Position numbers and translations under genes: made by a program. A stretch of DNA of 15,235 bases from contig JAOUIN010000032.1 in NCBI GenBank assembly GCA_029883965.1, forward strand, positions 1 to 15,235, in the 5' to 3' direction. The number at the start of each line of letters is the position of its first letter. Position 1 is the first letter of the stretch. The notes under the pieces are model-generated. The model saw only the letters and a list, made by a program, of their open reading frames with translations. It did no database searches and was not told where the DNA came from. Below are positions 7,419 through 13,671 of the stretch, piece by piece. The DNA is from Betaproteobacteria bacterium. GTDB taxonomy: Bacteria > Pseudomonadota > Gammaproteobacteria > Burkholderiales > SG8-41.

Positions 7419-7625
7419 ATGGCCCGCATTACCGTAGACGACTGCATAAAAATCATAAGCAACCGTTTTGAAATGTCCCTCGCGGCAACGTACCGCGCAC
7501 GGCAACTGGCAAACGGCGCACAGCCGATGATAGACGCAACACGTGACAAGCCGACAGTCATCGCACTGCGCGAACTCGCGGCCGGGAAATACGGCACGGA
7601 AATCCTCAACAAAAGCCCGACCTGA
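7419..7625 (+). CDS. rpoZ: RNA polymerase omega subunit
   Basis: Small RNA polymerase subunit (68 residues) that chaperones beta-prime assembly and, with beta-prime, forms one ppGpp-binding site in many proteobacteria. Seen: the canonical N-terminus MARITVDDCIKIISNRFEMSLAATYRARQL, then ATRDKPTVIALRELAAGKYG. MAR at the N-terminus, a feature tied to ppGpp binding in E. coli, is kept. It follows gmk after 38 bases and precedes spoT by 62 bases, the standard gmk-rpoZ-spoT order. Confidence 0.95.
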   Translation: MARITVDDCIKIISNRFEMSLAATYRARQLANGAQPMIDATRDKPTVIALRELAAGKYGTEILNKSPT

Positions 7626-7648
7626 CCGTCGGTGTCCGCCTCCGACGG
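7626..7648 (+). other. Hairpin between rpoZ and spoT
   Basis: Perfect 7-bp inverted repeat, CCGTCGG (7626-7632) and CCGACGG (7642-7648), with a 9-base loop, beginning immediately after the rpoZ TGA. It is followed by GGGTGAGAATACTG with no T-run, so it is not a standard intrinsic terminator. It could stabilise the rpoZ 3' end, set a processing site, or damp read-through into spoT. Confidence 0.5.
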
Positions 7649-7687
7649 GGGTGAGAATACTGATCGCGGGCGCTCCACACTGGACGC

Positions 7688-9826
7688 ATGACTGCTCCTG
7701 CCCGCACCGTCCCCGCGCTGCCCCCCGCCCTGTTCGAGGAGTGGTCGGCCTATCTCAAGCCCGAAGACCTGGCACAGATCCAGGCGGCATACCAATTCAG
7801 CGAATCAGCCCATCACGGGCAGTTCCGCAAATCCGGCGAGCCTTACATCGCGCATCCGCTGGCAGTCGCCAACATACTGGCGAAATGGCATCTTGATTCC
7901 CAGGCACTGACCGCCGCGTTGCTCCACGATGTCGTGGAGGACACGGAGATCACAAAAAACGAAATTGCCGAGCAGTTCGGCAAGCCGGTCGCCGAACTGG
8001 TCGACGGTGTATCCAAGCTCGACCGCATCAAGTTCGATACGCAGGAAAAAGCGCAGGCCGAAAACTTCCGCAAGATGCTGCTGGCCATGGCTCGTGACGT
8101 GCGCGTAATGCTGATCAAGCTCGCGGACCGCCTGCACAACATGCGTACACTGGACGCCGTGGACCTGCAGCGGCGCCAGCGCATCGCGCGTGAGACCCTC
8201 GAGATTTATGCGCCGATTGCCAACCGCCTGGGACTGAACAGCCTTTACCAGGAAATGGCCGACCTGTCGTTCCAGCACCTGTTTCCCGACCGCTTCCGCG
8301 TCCTGACAAAAGCGGTACGCACGGCCCGCGGCAACCGCCGCGAGGTTGTCACCAAGGTACTCGAAAGCATCGAGCGGCGGCTGAGCGAAAATGGACTGGA
8401 GGTGCAGGTACAGGGCCGTGAAAAACACCTGCATTCGGTGTACCGCAAGATGCGCGAAAAACACCTGTCATTTGCGCAGGTGCATGACATGTTCGGTTTC
8501 CGCATCATCGTCAAGGACACCACATCCTGTTACGTCGCGCTCGGCCTGCTGCACGGACTTTACAAGCCGATCCCGGGCAAGTTCAAGGACTACATTGCAA
8601 TCCCCAAGGCCAACGGCTACCAGTCCCTGCACACCACGCTGTTCGGCCCGTTCGGCAGCCCGATCGAAATCCAGATCCGCACCGCGGAAATGCACAAGAT
8701 TGCCGAGGCCGGCGTTGCATCGCACTGGCTCTACAAGAGCTCCAATACCTCTTTGTCGGAACTGCAGAAGAAAACCCATCAGTGGCTGCAGAGCCTGCTT
8801 GAAATGCAATCGGAGTCGGGCGACTCGGTGGAGTTTCTCGAACACCTCAAGGTCGACCTCTTTCCCGATGAAGTGTATGTATTCACGCCCAAAGGCAAGA
8901 TCATGTCCCTGCCGCGCGGCGCCACCGCAGTGGATTTCGCGTATGCCGTGCACACGGATATCGGCAACCGCTGTGTTGCCGTCAAGATCAACCAGGAACT
9001 GATGCCGCTGCGCACCGAGTTGCGCAATGGCGACCGCGTCGAAATCATCACCGCTTCGCACGCCAAGCCCAATCCGCTGTGGCTGAATTTTGTGGCCACG
9101 GCCAAGGCGCGCGCCCACATTCGTCATTTCCTGAAGACCATGCACTTCGCTGAATCAGTGCAACTCGGCGAACGGTTGCTGCTGCAGGCGCTCGCAAAAT
9201 TCAAGACTGCGCTTGGCGACGTCAGCGACCCGCAATGGAACCGGCTGGTACGCGATTCGAGTGCGAAATCACGCGACGAGATTCTCTCTGACATCGGTCT
9301 GGGCAAACGCCTCGCCGTCATCGTCGCGCATCAGCTGATGGCGCTGGGCGAACCGCTGCCGCCTGATTCACGTCCGGCAGGCGCCGTGGTCGTGCGCGGA
9401 TCCGAAGGCCTCGCGGTGCAGTTTGCACGCTGCTGCGGGCCTATCCCCGGGGACCCCATCATCGGCATCATCAGCAAGGGCCAGGGCATGGTGGTGCACA
9501 CCCACGACTGTCCGGTCATCGCCAAGAGCCACCGGGACCCGGAGCGGGTGCTCGACGTGCAATGGGACGCCAGCCCGACGAAACTGTTCGACGTCGGCAT
9601 CCGCCTCGTCGTCGCCAACCAGCGCGGCGTGCTGGCCAAGGTCGCCGCCGAAATCGCCGCCGCCGAATCCAATATCCAGAATGTCGCCGTCGACCCCGAG
9701 GACGGCGGCACTTATACCGGCATGCGCTTTACGGTGCAGGTCATGAACCGCATGCATCTTGCGCGTATCGTCCGCGATCTGCGCAGGATCCCGGAGGTCG
9801 TCCGCATCAGCCGCGTCAAGGGCTGA
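7688..9826 (+). CDS. spoT: Bifunctional (p)ppGpp synthetase/hydrolase SpoT
   Basis: RelA/SpoT homologue of 712 residues that makes ppGpp from GDP/GTP plus ATP and hydrolyses it to pyrophosphate and GDP/GTP. Domains in order: HD hydrolase with GQFRKSGEPYIAHPL at 44-58, HDVVEDT at 80-86 (metal-binding H80-D81 and catalytic E84-D85 intact) and KLADRLHNMRTL; synthetase with VHDMFGFRIIV and GKFKDYIAIPKANGYQSLHTT; TGS with DEVYVFTPKGKIMSLPRGATAVDFAY; a zinc-finger/helical region with ARCCGPIPGDPIIG; and a C-terminal ACT domain (VGIRLVVANQRGVLAKVAAEI). The FKD form of the synthetase loop (RxKD rather than ExDD type) and the complete HD site argue for a bifunctional SpoT rather than RelA. The ATG at 7688 is the first plausible start; the Shine-Dalgarno sequence is weak. 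Last gene of yicC-gmk-rpoZ-spoT. Confidence 0.96.
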   Translation: MTAPARTVPALPPALFEEWSAYLKPEDLAQIQAAYQFSESAHHGQFRKSGEPYIAHPLAVANILAKWHLDSQALTAALLHDVVEDTEITKNEIAEQFGKPVAELVDGVSKLDRIKFDTQEKAQAENFRKMLLAMARDVRVMLIKLADRLHNMRTLDAVDLQRRQRIARETLEIYAPIANRLGLNSLYQEMADLSFQHLFPDRFRVLTKAVRTARGNRREVVTKVLESIERRLSENGLEVQVQGREKHLHSVYRKMREKHLSFAQVHDMFGFRIIVKDTTSCYVALGLLHGLYKPIPGKFKDYIAIPKANGYQSLHTTLFGPFGSPIEIQIRTAEMHKIAEAGVASHWLYKSSNTSLSELQKKTHQWLQSLLEMQSESGDSVEFLEHLKVDLFPDEVYVFTPKGKIMSLPRGATAVDFAYAVHTDIGNRCVAVKINQELMPLRTELRNGDRVEIITASHAKPNPLWLNFVATAKARAHIRHFLKTMHFAESVQLGERLLLQALAKFKTALGDVSDPQWNRLVRDSSAKSRDEILSDIGLGKRLAVIVAHQLMALGEPLPPDSRPAGAVVVRGSEGLAVQFARCCGPIPGDPIIGIISKGQGMVVHTHDCPVIAKSHRDPERVLDVQWDASPTKLFDVGIRLVVANQRGVLAKVAAEIAAAESNIQNVAVDPEDGGTYTGMRFTVQVMNRMHLARIVRDLRRIPEVVRISRVKG

Positions 9827-9891
9827 ACGCCTTGTATTGCCGGTAGGCATTTGCGCCGGACATGAGCCCGGGGTCTTCAATTACCGTGGGT

Positions 9892-9897
9892 TATACT
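9892..9897 (+). promoter_or_regulatory. Possible -10 element upstream of the REC gene
   Basis: The 150-base gap after spoT contains TATACT at 9892-9897, about 80 bases before the response-regulator start. No convincing -35 is found at normal spacing. No terminator is evident after spoT, so read-through into the signalling genes is possible. Confidence 0.3.
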
Positions 9898-9976
9898 GAT
9901 TAGCCATGAAATTTAATTGCATGCATCCGCAAGGCTCTGCTGTCGCCATGGCTGCATGTTTTCAAGAGCGCCTGTG

Positions 9977-10240
9977 ATGAGCGCAGCCACGCGTTTACTG
10001 CTGGTCGAGGACGACGAGGCCGACGCCGCGTTGATCCTCGCATCGCTTAAAAGCAGCGGCTTGAACATTAACTCCCAGCGCGTATGGACCCGTGATGACC
10101 TGGCCCAATTGCTGGAACAGCAATCCTGGGATGTCGTGCTGTGCGATTGCAACCTGCCGCAGTTCGACGGCCTGTCAGCGCTAGCGATGGTCAAAACACA
10201 TGATCCGGACACCCCTTCATCATCCTGTCCGGTGCCATAG
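9977..10240 (+). CDS. Response-regulator receiver domain, N-terminal part of a frameshifted REC-PAS-GGDEF-EAL protein
   Basis: As written this frame encodes about 87 residues: MSAATRLLLVEDDEADAAL (acidic pocket E-D-D), then the phospho-acceptor strand VVLCDCNLPQFDGLSAL. It then leaves the receiver fold and hits TAG at 10238-10240. Everything expected after this point (FIILSGAIGEETAVAAMRNG and the switch lysine in FVMK) is found immediately in another frame, continuing without a stop codon into the PAS-GGDEF-EAL frame. The real product is therefore probably one protein of about 708 residues from 9977 to 12102. In-frame ATGs at 9917 and 9956 lie upstream; 9977 is chosen because receiver domains begin a few residues before LLLVEDD. 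Ribosome-binding signal is weak. Confidence 0.75.
   Translation: MSAATRLLLVEDDEADAALILASLKSSGLNINSQRVWTRDDLAQLLEQQSWDVVLCDCNLPQFDGLSALAMVKTHDPDTPSSSCPVP
10211..10217 (+). other. Frameshift site (one base missing) in the REC domain
   Basis: ACCCCTT at 10211-10217: the first frame reads Asp-Thr-Pro then Ser-Ser-Ser-Cys, while the receiver homology continues from TTC at 10216 in the next frame as FIILSGAIGEE. Adding one C or T here would restore a single open frame. The short C-run followed by a T-pair is a likely place for a deletion or a sequencing error. It is not a standard X-XXY-YYZ slippery heptamer in the zero frame. Confidence 0.8.
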
Positions 10241-10263
10241 GCGAAGAAACTGCCGTCGCTGCA

Positions 10264-12102
10264 ATGCGAAATGGTGCGCAGGATTTCGTCATGAAACAAA
10301 GCCTGCGTCGGCTGGGTGCAGTCGTAGTTCGCGAACTGGGCGATGCCGATACCCGCCGCTCTGCACAATTGGCAGCGCAGAGCCTGCAGGCCAATCAAGC
10401 ACTGCTCAATTCCATCATCAACACTGCTGCCGACGGCATCGCCGTAGTCGATCTCGATGGCAAAGTCGAGTTCGCCAACCCCGCACTGTCCAGCCTTGTT
10501 GGCTACGCCACGCCGGAATTGCATGGTATGCAGTTCAGTGAACTGCTGCATACCGATGCAGCCAGCACCGGCTTCGAAGATGCTCTGTTTGCGCCCACCC
10601 GCGGCGCCTCGATCGACCCAGTGAATCTGCAGACCCAGGCCCGCACCCGCGACGGCCACAGCATTCCAGTGGAAATCAGGGCGAGCGGGATGACAGTCAA
10701 CGACGAATCGAAGTTCACCATCGTCATCCGCGACATCAGCGAGCGGACACGCTCGGCCGAACGGTTGTGGCAGTTGACTCATTTTGACGAACTCTCCGGC
10801 CTGCCCAATCGCCTGCTCTTCCGGCAATTGCTCGAACAGGCTCTGCTCGACGCCAACCGCGAAAACAAGCCGATGGCCTTGCTGTTTATTGATCTTGATC
10901 GCTTCAAACTGATCAACGACACAGCGGGCCACGACGGCGGCGACGAGGTGTTGCGCCAAGTCACCGCACGGCTACGGCAGTGCCTGCGTGAATCCGACCT
11001 GATTTCCCGTTTTGGCGGTGATGAGTTCGCCGCGCTGATGCGTGATCTCGACGATCCGGAGGCTGCGCGCGCTGCCGCAACCCGGGTGCTCGATGCGGCG
11101 GCCCGGCCTTATCACCTCAACGGTGAGGACTATCATCTTTCGGCCAGCATCGGCATCAGCACCTACCCCAGCGACAGCCCCGATGCCGCGTCGCTGCTTC
11201 GTAACGCCGAACTTGCGATGTACCGCGCCAAGGACCAGGGCAAGAACAACTTCCAGTTTCATTCGCCACAGATGAACGCGCGCGCGACCGAGTACGTCAC
11301 ACTCGAACGCTCGTTGCGTCAGGCAGTTGAGCGCAATGAGTTTATCGTGCATTACCAGCCGCAGGTTGAAGTCGCCACCGGTCGCGTCATTGGCGCGGAG
11401 GCTTTGCTGCGCTGGAATCGTCCCGGCGCCGACATGATAGCCCCCGAAAAATTCATTCCGTTGGCCGAGGAAACGGGGCTGATCGTGCCCATCGGCCGCA
11501 AAGTATTGCAACAGGCCTGCACCGAAGCCCGGTGCTGGCAGGACGCCGGCATGCGCGGGTTCCGCATTGCGGTGAATCTGTCACCGCGCCAATTCGCGCA
11601 GAGCGAACTGGTCGCCGATGTGCGGCGCATCGTCAAGGAGTGCGGACTGGCACCGGAAAGCCTGGAGCTGGAAATCACCGAAAGCATGGTCATGGACAAC
11701 CCGGACCGTGCCGCCGCCATCCTGAGTGAACTGCGTGCGGTAGGCGTGCAGCTCGCAATCGACGATTTCGGCACCGGTTATTCGTCGCTTGCTTACCTCA
11801 GGCGCTTCCCGGTGAACACCATCAAGGTCGACCGCTCATTCATCCAGGATGTCCCGGCCAATACCGACGACGTTGCCATCACCCATGCCATTATCGCGAT
11901 GGGACGCAGCCTGCGTCTGAGCGTGGTTGCCGAAGGCGTGGAGACCCCGGCGCAAGCCAATTTACTTCGCAGACTTGGGTGTGACCTGATGCAGGGTTAC
12001 CTGATCAGCAAACCGGTAGCCGCGGCCGAATTCGGCCGATTCCTACAGCAACACGCCGTCTGGCAGCTTCAACCCGAATCCGTCGCAGTCAAACCGGCTT
12101 GA
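10264..12102 (+). CDS. PAS-GGDEF-EAL protein (cyclic di-GMP synthesis/hydrolysis), C-terminal part of the frameshifted gene
   Basis: Read from ATG 10264 it has 612 residues, starting in the tail of the receiver domain (GAQDFVMK). A PAS domain covers about 47-160 (NTAADGIAVVDLDGKVEFANPAL to FTIVIRDISERT). The GGDEF domain, about 170-335, has LTHFDELSGLPNRLLF, DLDRFKLINDTAGH and an intact RFGGDEF at 249-255; RESD at 242-245 lies exactly 5 residues before it, a product-inhibition I-site. The EAL domain, about 345-600, has EALLRW, NLSPRQF, LEITES, DDFGTGYSSL, IKVDRSF, AEGVET and QGYLISKP, that is, all metal and catalytic positions. Both diguanylate cyclase and phosphodiesterase activity are thus plausible. 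No membrane segment is seen, so it is probably cytoplasmic. It could be made alone from an internal start if the frameshift is real. The following response regulator overlaps its stop codon. Confidence 0.9.
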   Translation: MRNGAQDFVMKQSLRRLGAVVVRELGDADTRRSAQLAAQSLQANQALLNSIINTAADGIAVVDLDGKVEFANPALSSLVGYATPELHGMQFSELLHTDAASTGFEDALFAPTRGASIDPVNLQTQARTRDGHSIPVEIRASGMTVNDESKFTIVIRDISERTRSAERLWQLTHFDELSGLPNRLLFRQLLEQALLDANRENKPMALLFIDLDRFKLINDTAGHDGGDEVLRQVTARLRQCLRESDLISRFGGDEFAALMRDLDDPEAARAAATRVLDAAARPYHLNGEDYHLSASIGISTYPSDSPDAASLLRNAELAMYRAKDQGKNNFQFHSPQMNARATEYVTLERSLRQAVERNEFIVHYQPQVEVATGRVIGAEALLRWNRPGADMIAPEKFIPLAEETGLIVPIGRKVLQQACTEARCWQDAGMRGFRIAVNLSPRQFAQSELVADVRRIVKECGLAPESLELEITESMVMDNPDRAAAILSELRAVGVQLAIDDFGTGYSSLAYLRRFPVNTIKVDRSFIQDVPANTDDVAITHAIIAMGRSLRLSVVAEGVETPAQANLLRRLGCDLMQGYLISKPVAAAEFGRFLQQHAVWQLQPESVAVKPA

Positions 12103-12512
12103 TCCGGCGTTACATCCCGCTGGTAGAGGACAATCCGGACGACGAATCCCTGACCCGGCGCGCATTGAGCCGTGGCAACTGGGACACAAAGATCACGGTC
12201 GCGCGGGACGGTACCGCGGCGCTGGCATCCCTGCAGACGATGAAAAAACTGCCCGACCTGGTTCTGCTCGACCTCAAACTGCCGAAACTCGACGGCACCG
12301 AAGTGTTGCGGCAGATCCGCGACAACGACCGCACGCGGCGCCTTTGCGTGGTGGTATTCACGTCCTCGGGCGAACCCCGTGACGTCTCACCGTGCCATCG
12401 CCTGGGCTGCAACAGCTATGTAATCAAGCCTGTCGCCTATGAAAACTACATCAATACCGTGTTGCAAATCCGCAGCTACTGGCTGACTCTGAACGCCTCA
12501 CTCTCATCCTGA
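12099..12512 (+). CDS. Single-domain response regulator (CheY/Rcp1-like)
   Basis: Receiver domain of 137 residues without output domain. Seen: YIPLVEDNPDDESLTRRAL (acidic pocket), VARDGTAAL, phospho-acceptor in LVLLDLKLPKLDG, switch serine/threonine in VVVFTSSGE, RLGCNSYVIKPV (switch lysine and cis-proline) and a C-terminal YWLTLN, which is typical of the Rcp1-like family often encoded beside phytochrome-type or PAS kinases. The start is TTG at 12099-12101, overlapping the TGA of the preceding gene in a TTGA arrangement. No ATG or GTG lies before the receiver fold, and the TTG start reproduces the usual (M)xxxYILLVEDN layout. This indicates translational coupling with the c-di-GMP gene. No cognate kinase is in the window. 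Confidence 0.88.
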   Translation: MIRRYIPLVEDNPDDESLTRRALSRGNWDTKITVARDGTAALASLQTMKKLPDLVLLDLKLPKLDGTEVLRQIRDNDRTRRLCVVVFTSSGEPRDVSPCHRLGCNSYVIKPVAYENYINTVLQIRSYWLTLNASLSS

Positions 12513-12519
12513 CACCGGG

Positions 12520-12541
12520 TTGCCCGGCAGCTGACCGGCAA
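12520..12541 (+). terminator. Weak hairpin between convergent genes
   Basis: TTGCCCGG (12520-12527) pairs with CCGGCAA (12535-12541) with one bulged C and a loop of CAGCTGA, in the 35-base gap between the response regulator and the lipoprotein stop codon. It is followed by TCTTCTTC, only a broken pyrimidine run, so termination would be inefficient at best. Confidence 0.3.
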
Positions 12542-12547
12542 TCTTCT

Positions 12548-12799
12548 TCACTTGCAGACGCTGTGTCCGTCGTTCCAGCCCATCATGTAATCAGCGTCGG
12601 ATTTGTAGCGCTGGCTGTCGCGATGCATGCTTCCACTCACCGACTTGCAGCCGTCGGCATGGCCGTTCTTGTATGCAGCCGAGTAACCGGCGAGATTGAA
12701 TTGTCTGGGCTTACCGTGAGTGCCGCATGCCGCAAGCACTACCGCAATCAGCGTTCCTGCCAGCACGCGCGTCACCGTCATCATCATCGCGTCGGGCAT
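12548..12799 (-). CDS. Small putative lipoprotein of unknown function
   Basis: 83 residues from ATG 12797-12799. It has an n-region, a hydrophobic segment TRVLAGTLIAVVL and a lipobox LAAC|G, so it should be a lipid-anchored periplasmic or outer-membrane protein with a mature part near 60 residues. The mature sequence has two related motifs, YKNGHADGC and YMMGWNDGHSVC (Y-x2-G-[HW]-x-D-G), each ending in cysteine, plus a central RDSQRYKSDADY. I do not recognise a named family. The ATG overlaps the stop codon of the upstream gene as TGATG, which indicates translational coupling. Internal ATGs at the MMM cluster (residues 5-7) could be the true start and give a more usual signal peptide; a TTG directly before the chosen ATG is less likely. 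Confidence 0.75.
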   Translation of the reverse strand: MPDAMMMTVTRVLAGTLIAVVLAACGTHGKPRQFNLAGYSAAYKNGHADGCKSVSGSMHRDSQRYKSDADYMMGWNDGHSVCK

Positions 12800-13431
12800 C
12801 AACCGGCACGCACGAGTCGTCCGTCGCGGACCTTGACGCGCTGCCCGACACCCACGTCAGGCTCGGGACTACGGAACGTACGAATGCTGTGGTCATCCAT
12901 GCGTACACGGATTTCGTAGCTCACACTCTTGTTCATGTTTTTTTCCAGTTCGTGCCCGGCGTAAGCACCGGCTCCTGCGCCGACCACGGTCATTGCGGTG
13001 CGCCCGCGGCCGCCGCCAACCTGGTTGCCAAGTATGCCGCCAACGACACCACCGGCCACGGCACCGACACCGGATCCCTGACCTTTGGTTTCGACGGCGC
13101 GTATGGTATCGACAACACCGCAATTATCACAGCGTGCGGCGCCTGCCACGGTCGCGGGCGCGGCCGTTTTGCTCCCGGCAGACCTGACGGCCGCGGGTTC
13201 CGTCGTCCGCTGCACCGCCTTGTCCGGCTGTTGCGCCTGCCCGGATGCGGCAGGCGCTTCCTGCGGGTTGCTCACCGGCTGCGACTGCGCCTGGGACAGC
13301 AAACCGGTCATTGCCGCAATGCCCAGCATGCTGGCGATAATCACGGCGATCCCGGCAATCACCAGCGTGGGATAGAGCATGGGCGGTACCGGTTTCGCGA
13401 CCGGCTCCTGCCTGGCATGGCTTGACGTCAT
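12799..13431 (-). CDS. Glycine-zipper 2TM domain membrane protein (SlyB/17-kDa antigen-like)
   Basis: 210 residues. Residues 19-46 (LYPTLVIAGIAVIIASMLGIAAMTGLL) form an N-terminal membrane anchor, not a lipobox. Next comes a proline/alanine/glutamine-rich linker, about 47-96, then CDNCGVVDTIRAVETKGQGSG and the glycine zipper VGAVAGGVVGGILGNQVGGGRGRTAMTVVGAGAGAYAGHELEKNM, ending in a small beta-rich domain (YEIRVRMDDHSIRTF, VGQRVKVRDGRLV). The last two parts match the Rickettsia 17-kDa/SlyB architecture, associated with the cell envelope. The CxxC pair before the zipper is a detail of this subfamily. A Shine-Dalgarno GGAG lies 7-8 bases before the ATG at 13429-13431. It is the first gene of a two-gene unit with the small lipoprotein and has a sigma-54 promoter upstream. 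Confidence 0.87.
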   Translation of the reverse strand: MTSSHARQEPVAKPVPPMLYPTLVIAGIAVIIASMLGIAAMTGLLSQAQSQPVSNPQEAPAASGQAQQPDKAVQRTTEPAAVRSAGSKTAAPATVAGAARCDNCGVVDTIRAVETKGQGSGVGAVAGGVVGGILGNQVGGGRGRTAMTVVGAGAGAYAGHELEKNMNKSVSYEIRVRMDDHSIRTFRSPEPDVGVGQRVKVRDGRLVRAG

Positions 13432-13512
13432 CGCAGTTCTCCGTTGTTCACATTCGGGACCGGGCGGCGCGATCGGTCATCGACCCGTCGCTCGATTTCA
13501 ACGCAAAACCAC

Positions 13513-13527
13513 GCAAGAGCGGTGCCA
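13513..13527 (-). promoter_or_regulatory. Sigma-54 (RpoN) promoter for the glycine-zipper/lipoprotein operon
   Basis: The minus strand reads TGGCAC (13522-13527), five bases CGCTC, then TTGC (13513-13516). This gives the invariant GG-N10-GC of -24/-12 promoters with full matches to both core hexamer and tetramer. Predicted transcription start is near 13502, leaving a leader of about 70 bases to the ATG at 13431. Position, strand and the adjoining glrR gene all agree with a functional promoter. Confidence 0.75.
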
Positions 13528-13529
13528 GA

Positions 13530-13542
13530 CAAAAATATGATT
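13530..13542 (-). promoter_or_regulatory. Candidate IHF binding site
   Basis: Minus-strand AATCATATTTTTG matches the IHF consensus WATCAANNNNTTR at all but one specified position. It lies just upstream of the -24 element, inside an AT-rich stretch (about 13531-13570) that contrasts with the GC-rich surroundings. DNA bending between activator sites and the sigma-54 promoter is the usual role; here it lies closer to -24 than is common. Confidence 0.45.
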
Positions 13543-13578
13543 AAAAACAATATGTTACGATATACACTCGATCAGCGG

Positions 13579-13598
13579 CCGTCGCCGATTGGCGACGG
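13579..13598. promoter_or_regulatory. Inverted repeat with GTC-N10-GAC: candidate GlrR operator 1
   Basis: Perfect 8-bp inverted repeat, CCGTCGCC (13579-13586) and GGCGACGG (13591-13598), around GATT. Within it GTC (13581) and GAC (13594) are spaced by exactly 10 bases, resembling the TGTC-N10-GACA operator reported for enterobacterial GlrR. Its centre is about 87 bases upstream of the predicted start, the normal range for sigma-54 activator sites. It lacks a T-run on either strand, so a terminator role for glrR is less likely. Confidence 0.5.
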
Positions 13599-13621
13599 CA
13601 ACGGTATTTCATGACTTAAGC

Positions 13622-13637
13622 CGCTGTTTTAACAGCG
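13622..13637. repeat. Palindrome between glrR and the sigma-54 operon
   Basis: CGCTGTT (13622-13628) and AACAGCG (13631-13637) are separated by TT; with a bulged C the pairing extends to AAG and CTT outside. It lies 35 bases past the glrR stop codon. Read on the minus strand it could form an RNA hairpin but is followed by GGCTTAAG rather than a U-run. It may be a weak terminator of glrR or another protein-binding site. Confidence 0.4.
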
Positions 13638-13645
13638 CTTCGGCA

Positions 13646-13661
13646 GTCTGCAAACCACGAC
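13646..13661. promoter_or_regulatory. Second GTC-N10-GAC: candidate GlrR operator 2
   Basis: GTC at 13646-13648 and GAC at 13659-13661 are spaced by 10 bases, just beyond the glrR stop codon. The centre is about 65 bases (roughly six helical turns) from operator 1 and about 152 bases upstream of the predicted start. The inner bases are not symmetrical, so this is weaker than operator 1. Confidence 0.35.
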
Positions 13662-13671
13662 GCCCTGCCGC

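Noticed and set aside
9838..9870. Intrinsic terminator after spoT
   Set aside because: Only a 4-bp stem (TGCC/GGCA) is available, with no U-run.
10211..10217. Programmed -1 ribosomal frameshifting in the REC domain
   Set aside because: In the zero frame the bases do not form an X-XXY-YYZ heptamer, and I saw no obvious downstream stem or upstream Shine-Dalgarno stimulator. A deletion or sequencing error is simpler.
12563..13425. Plus-strand open frames opposite the lipoprotein and glycine-zipper genes
   Set aside because: The minus-strand genes have a lipobox, a membrane helix, a glycine zipper, Shine-Dalgarno and promoter; the plus-strand frames have none of these.
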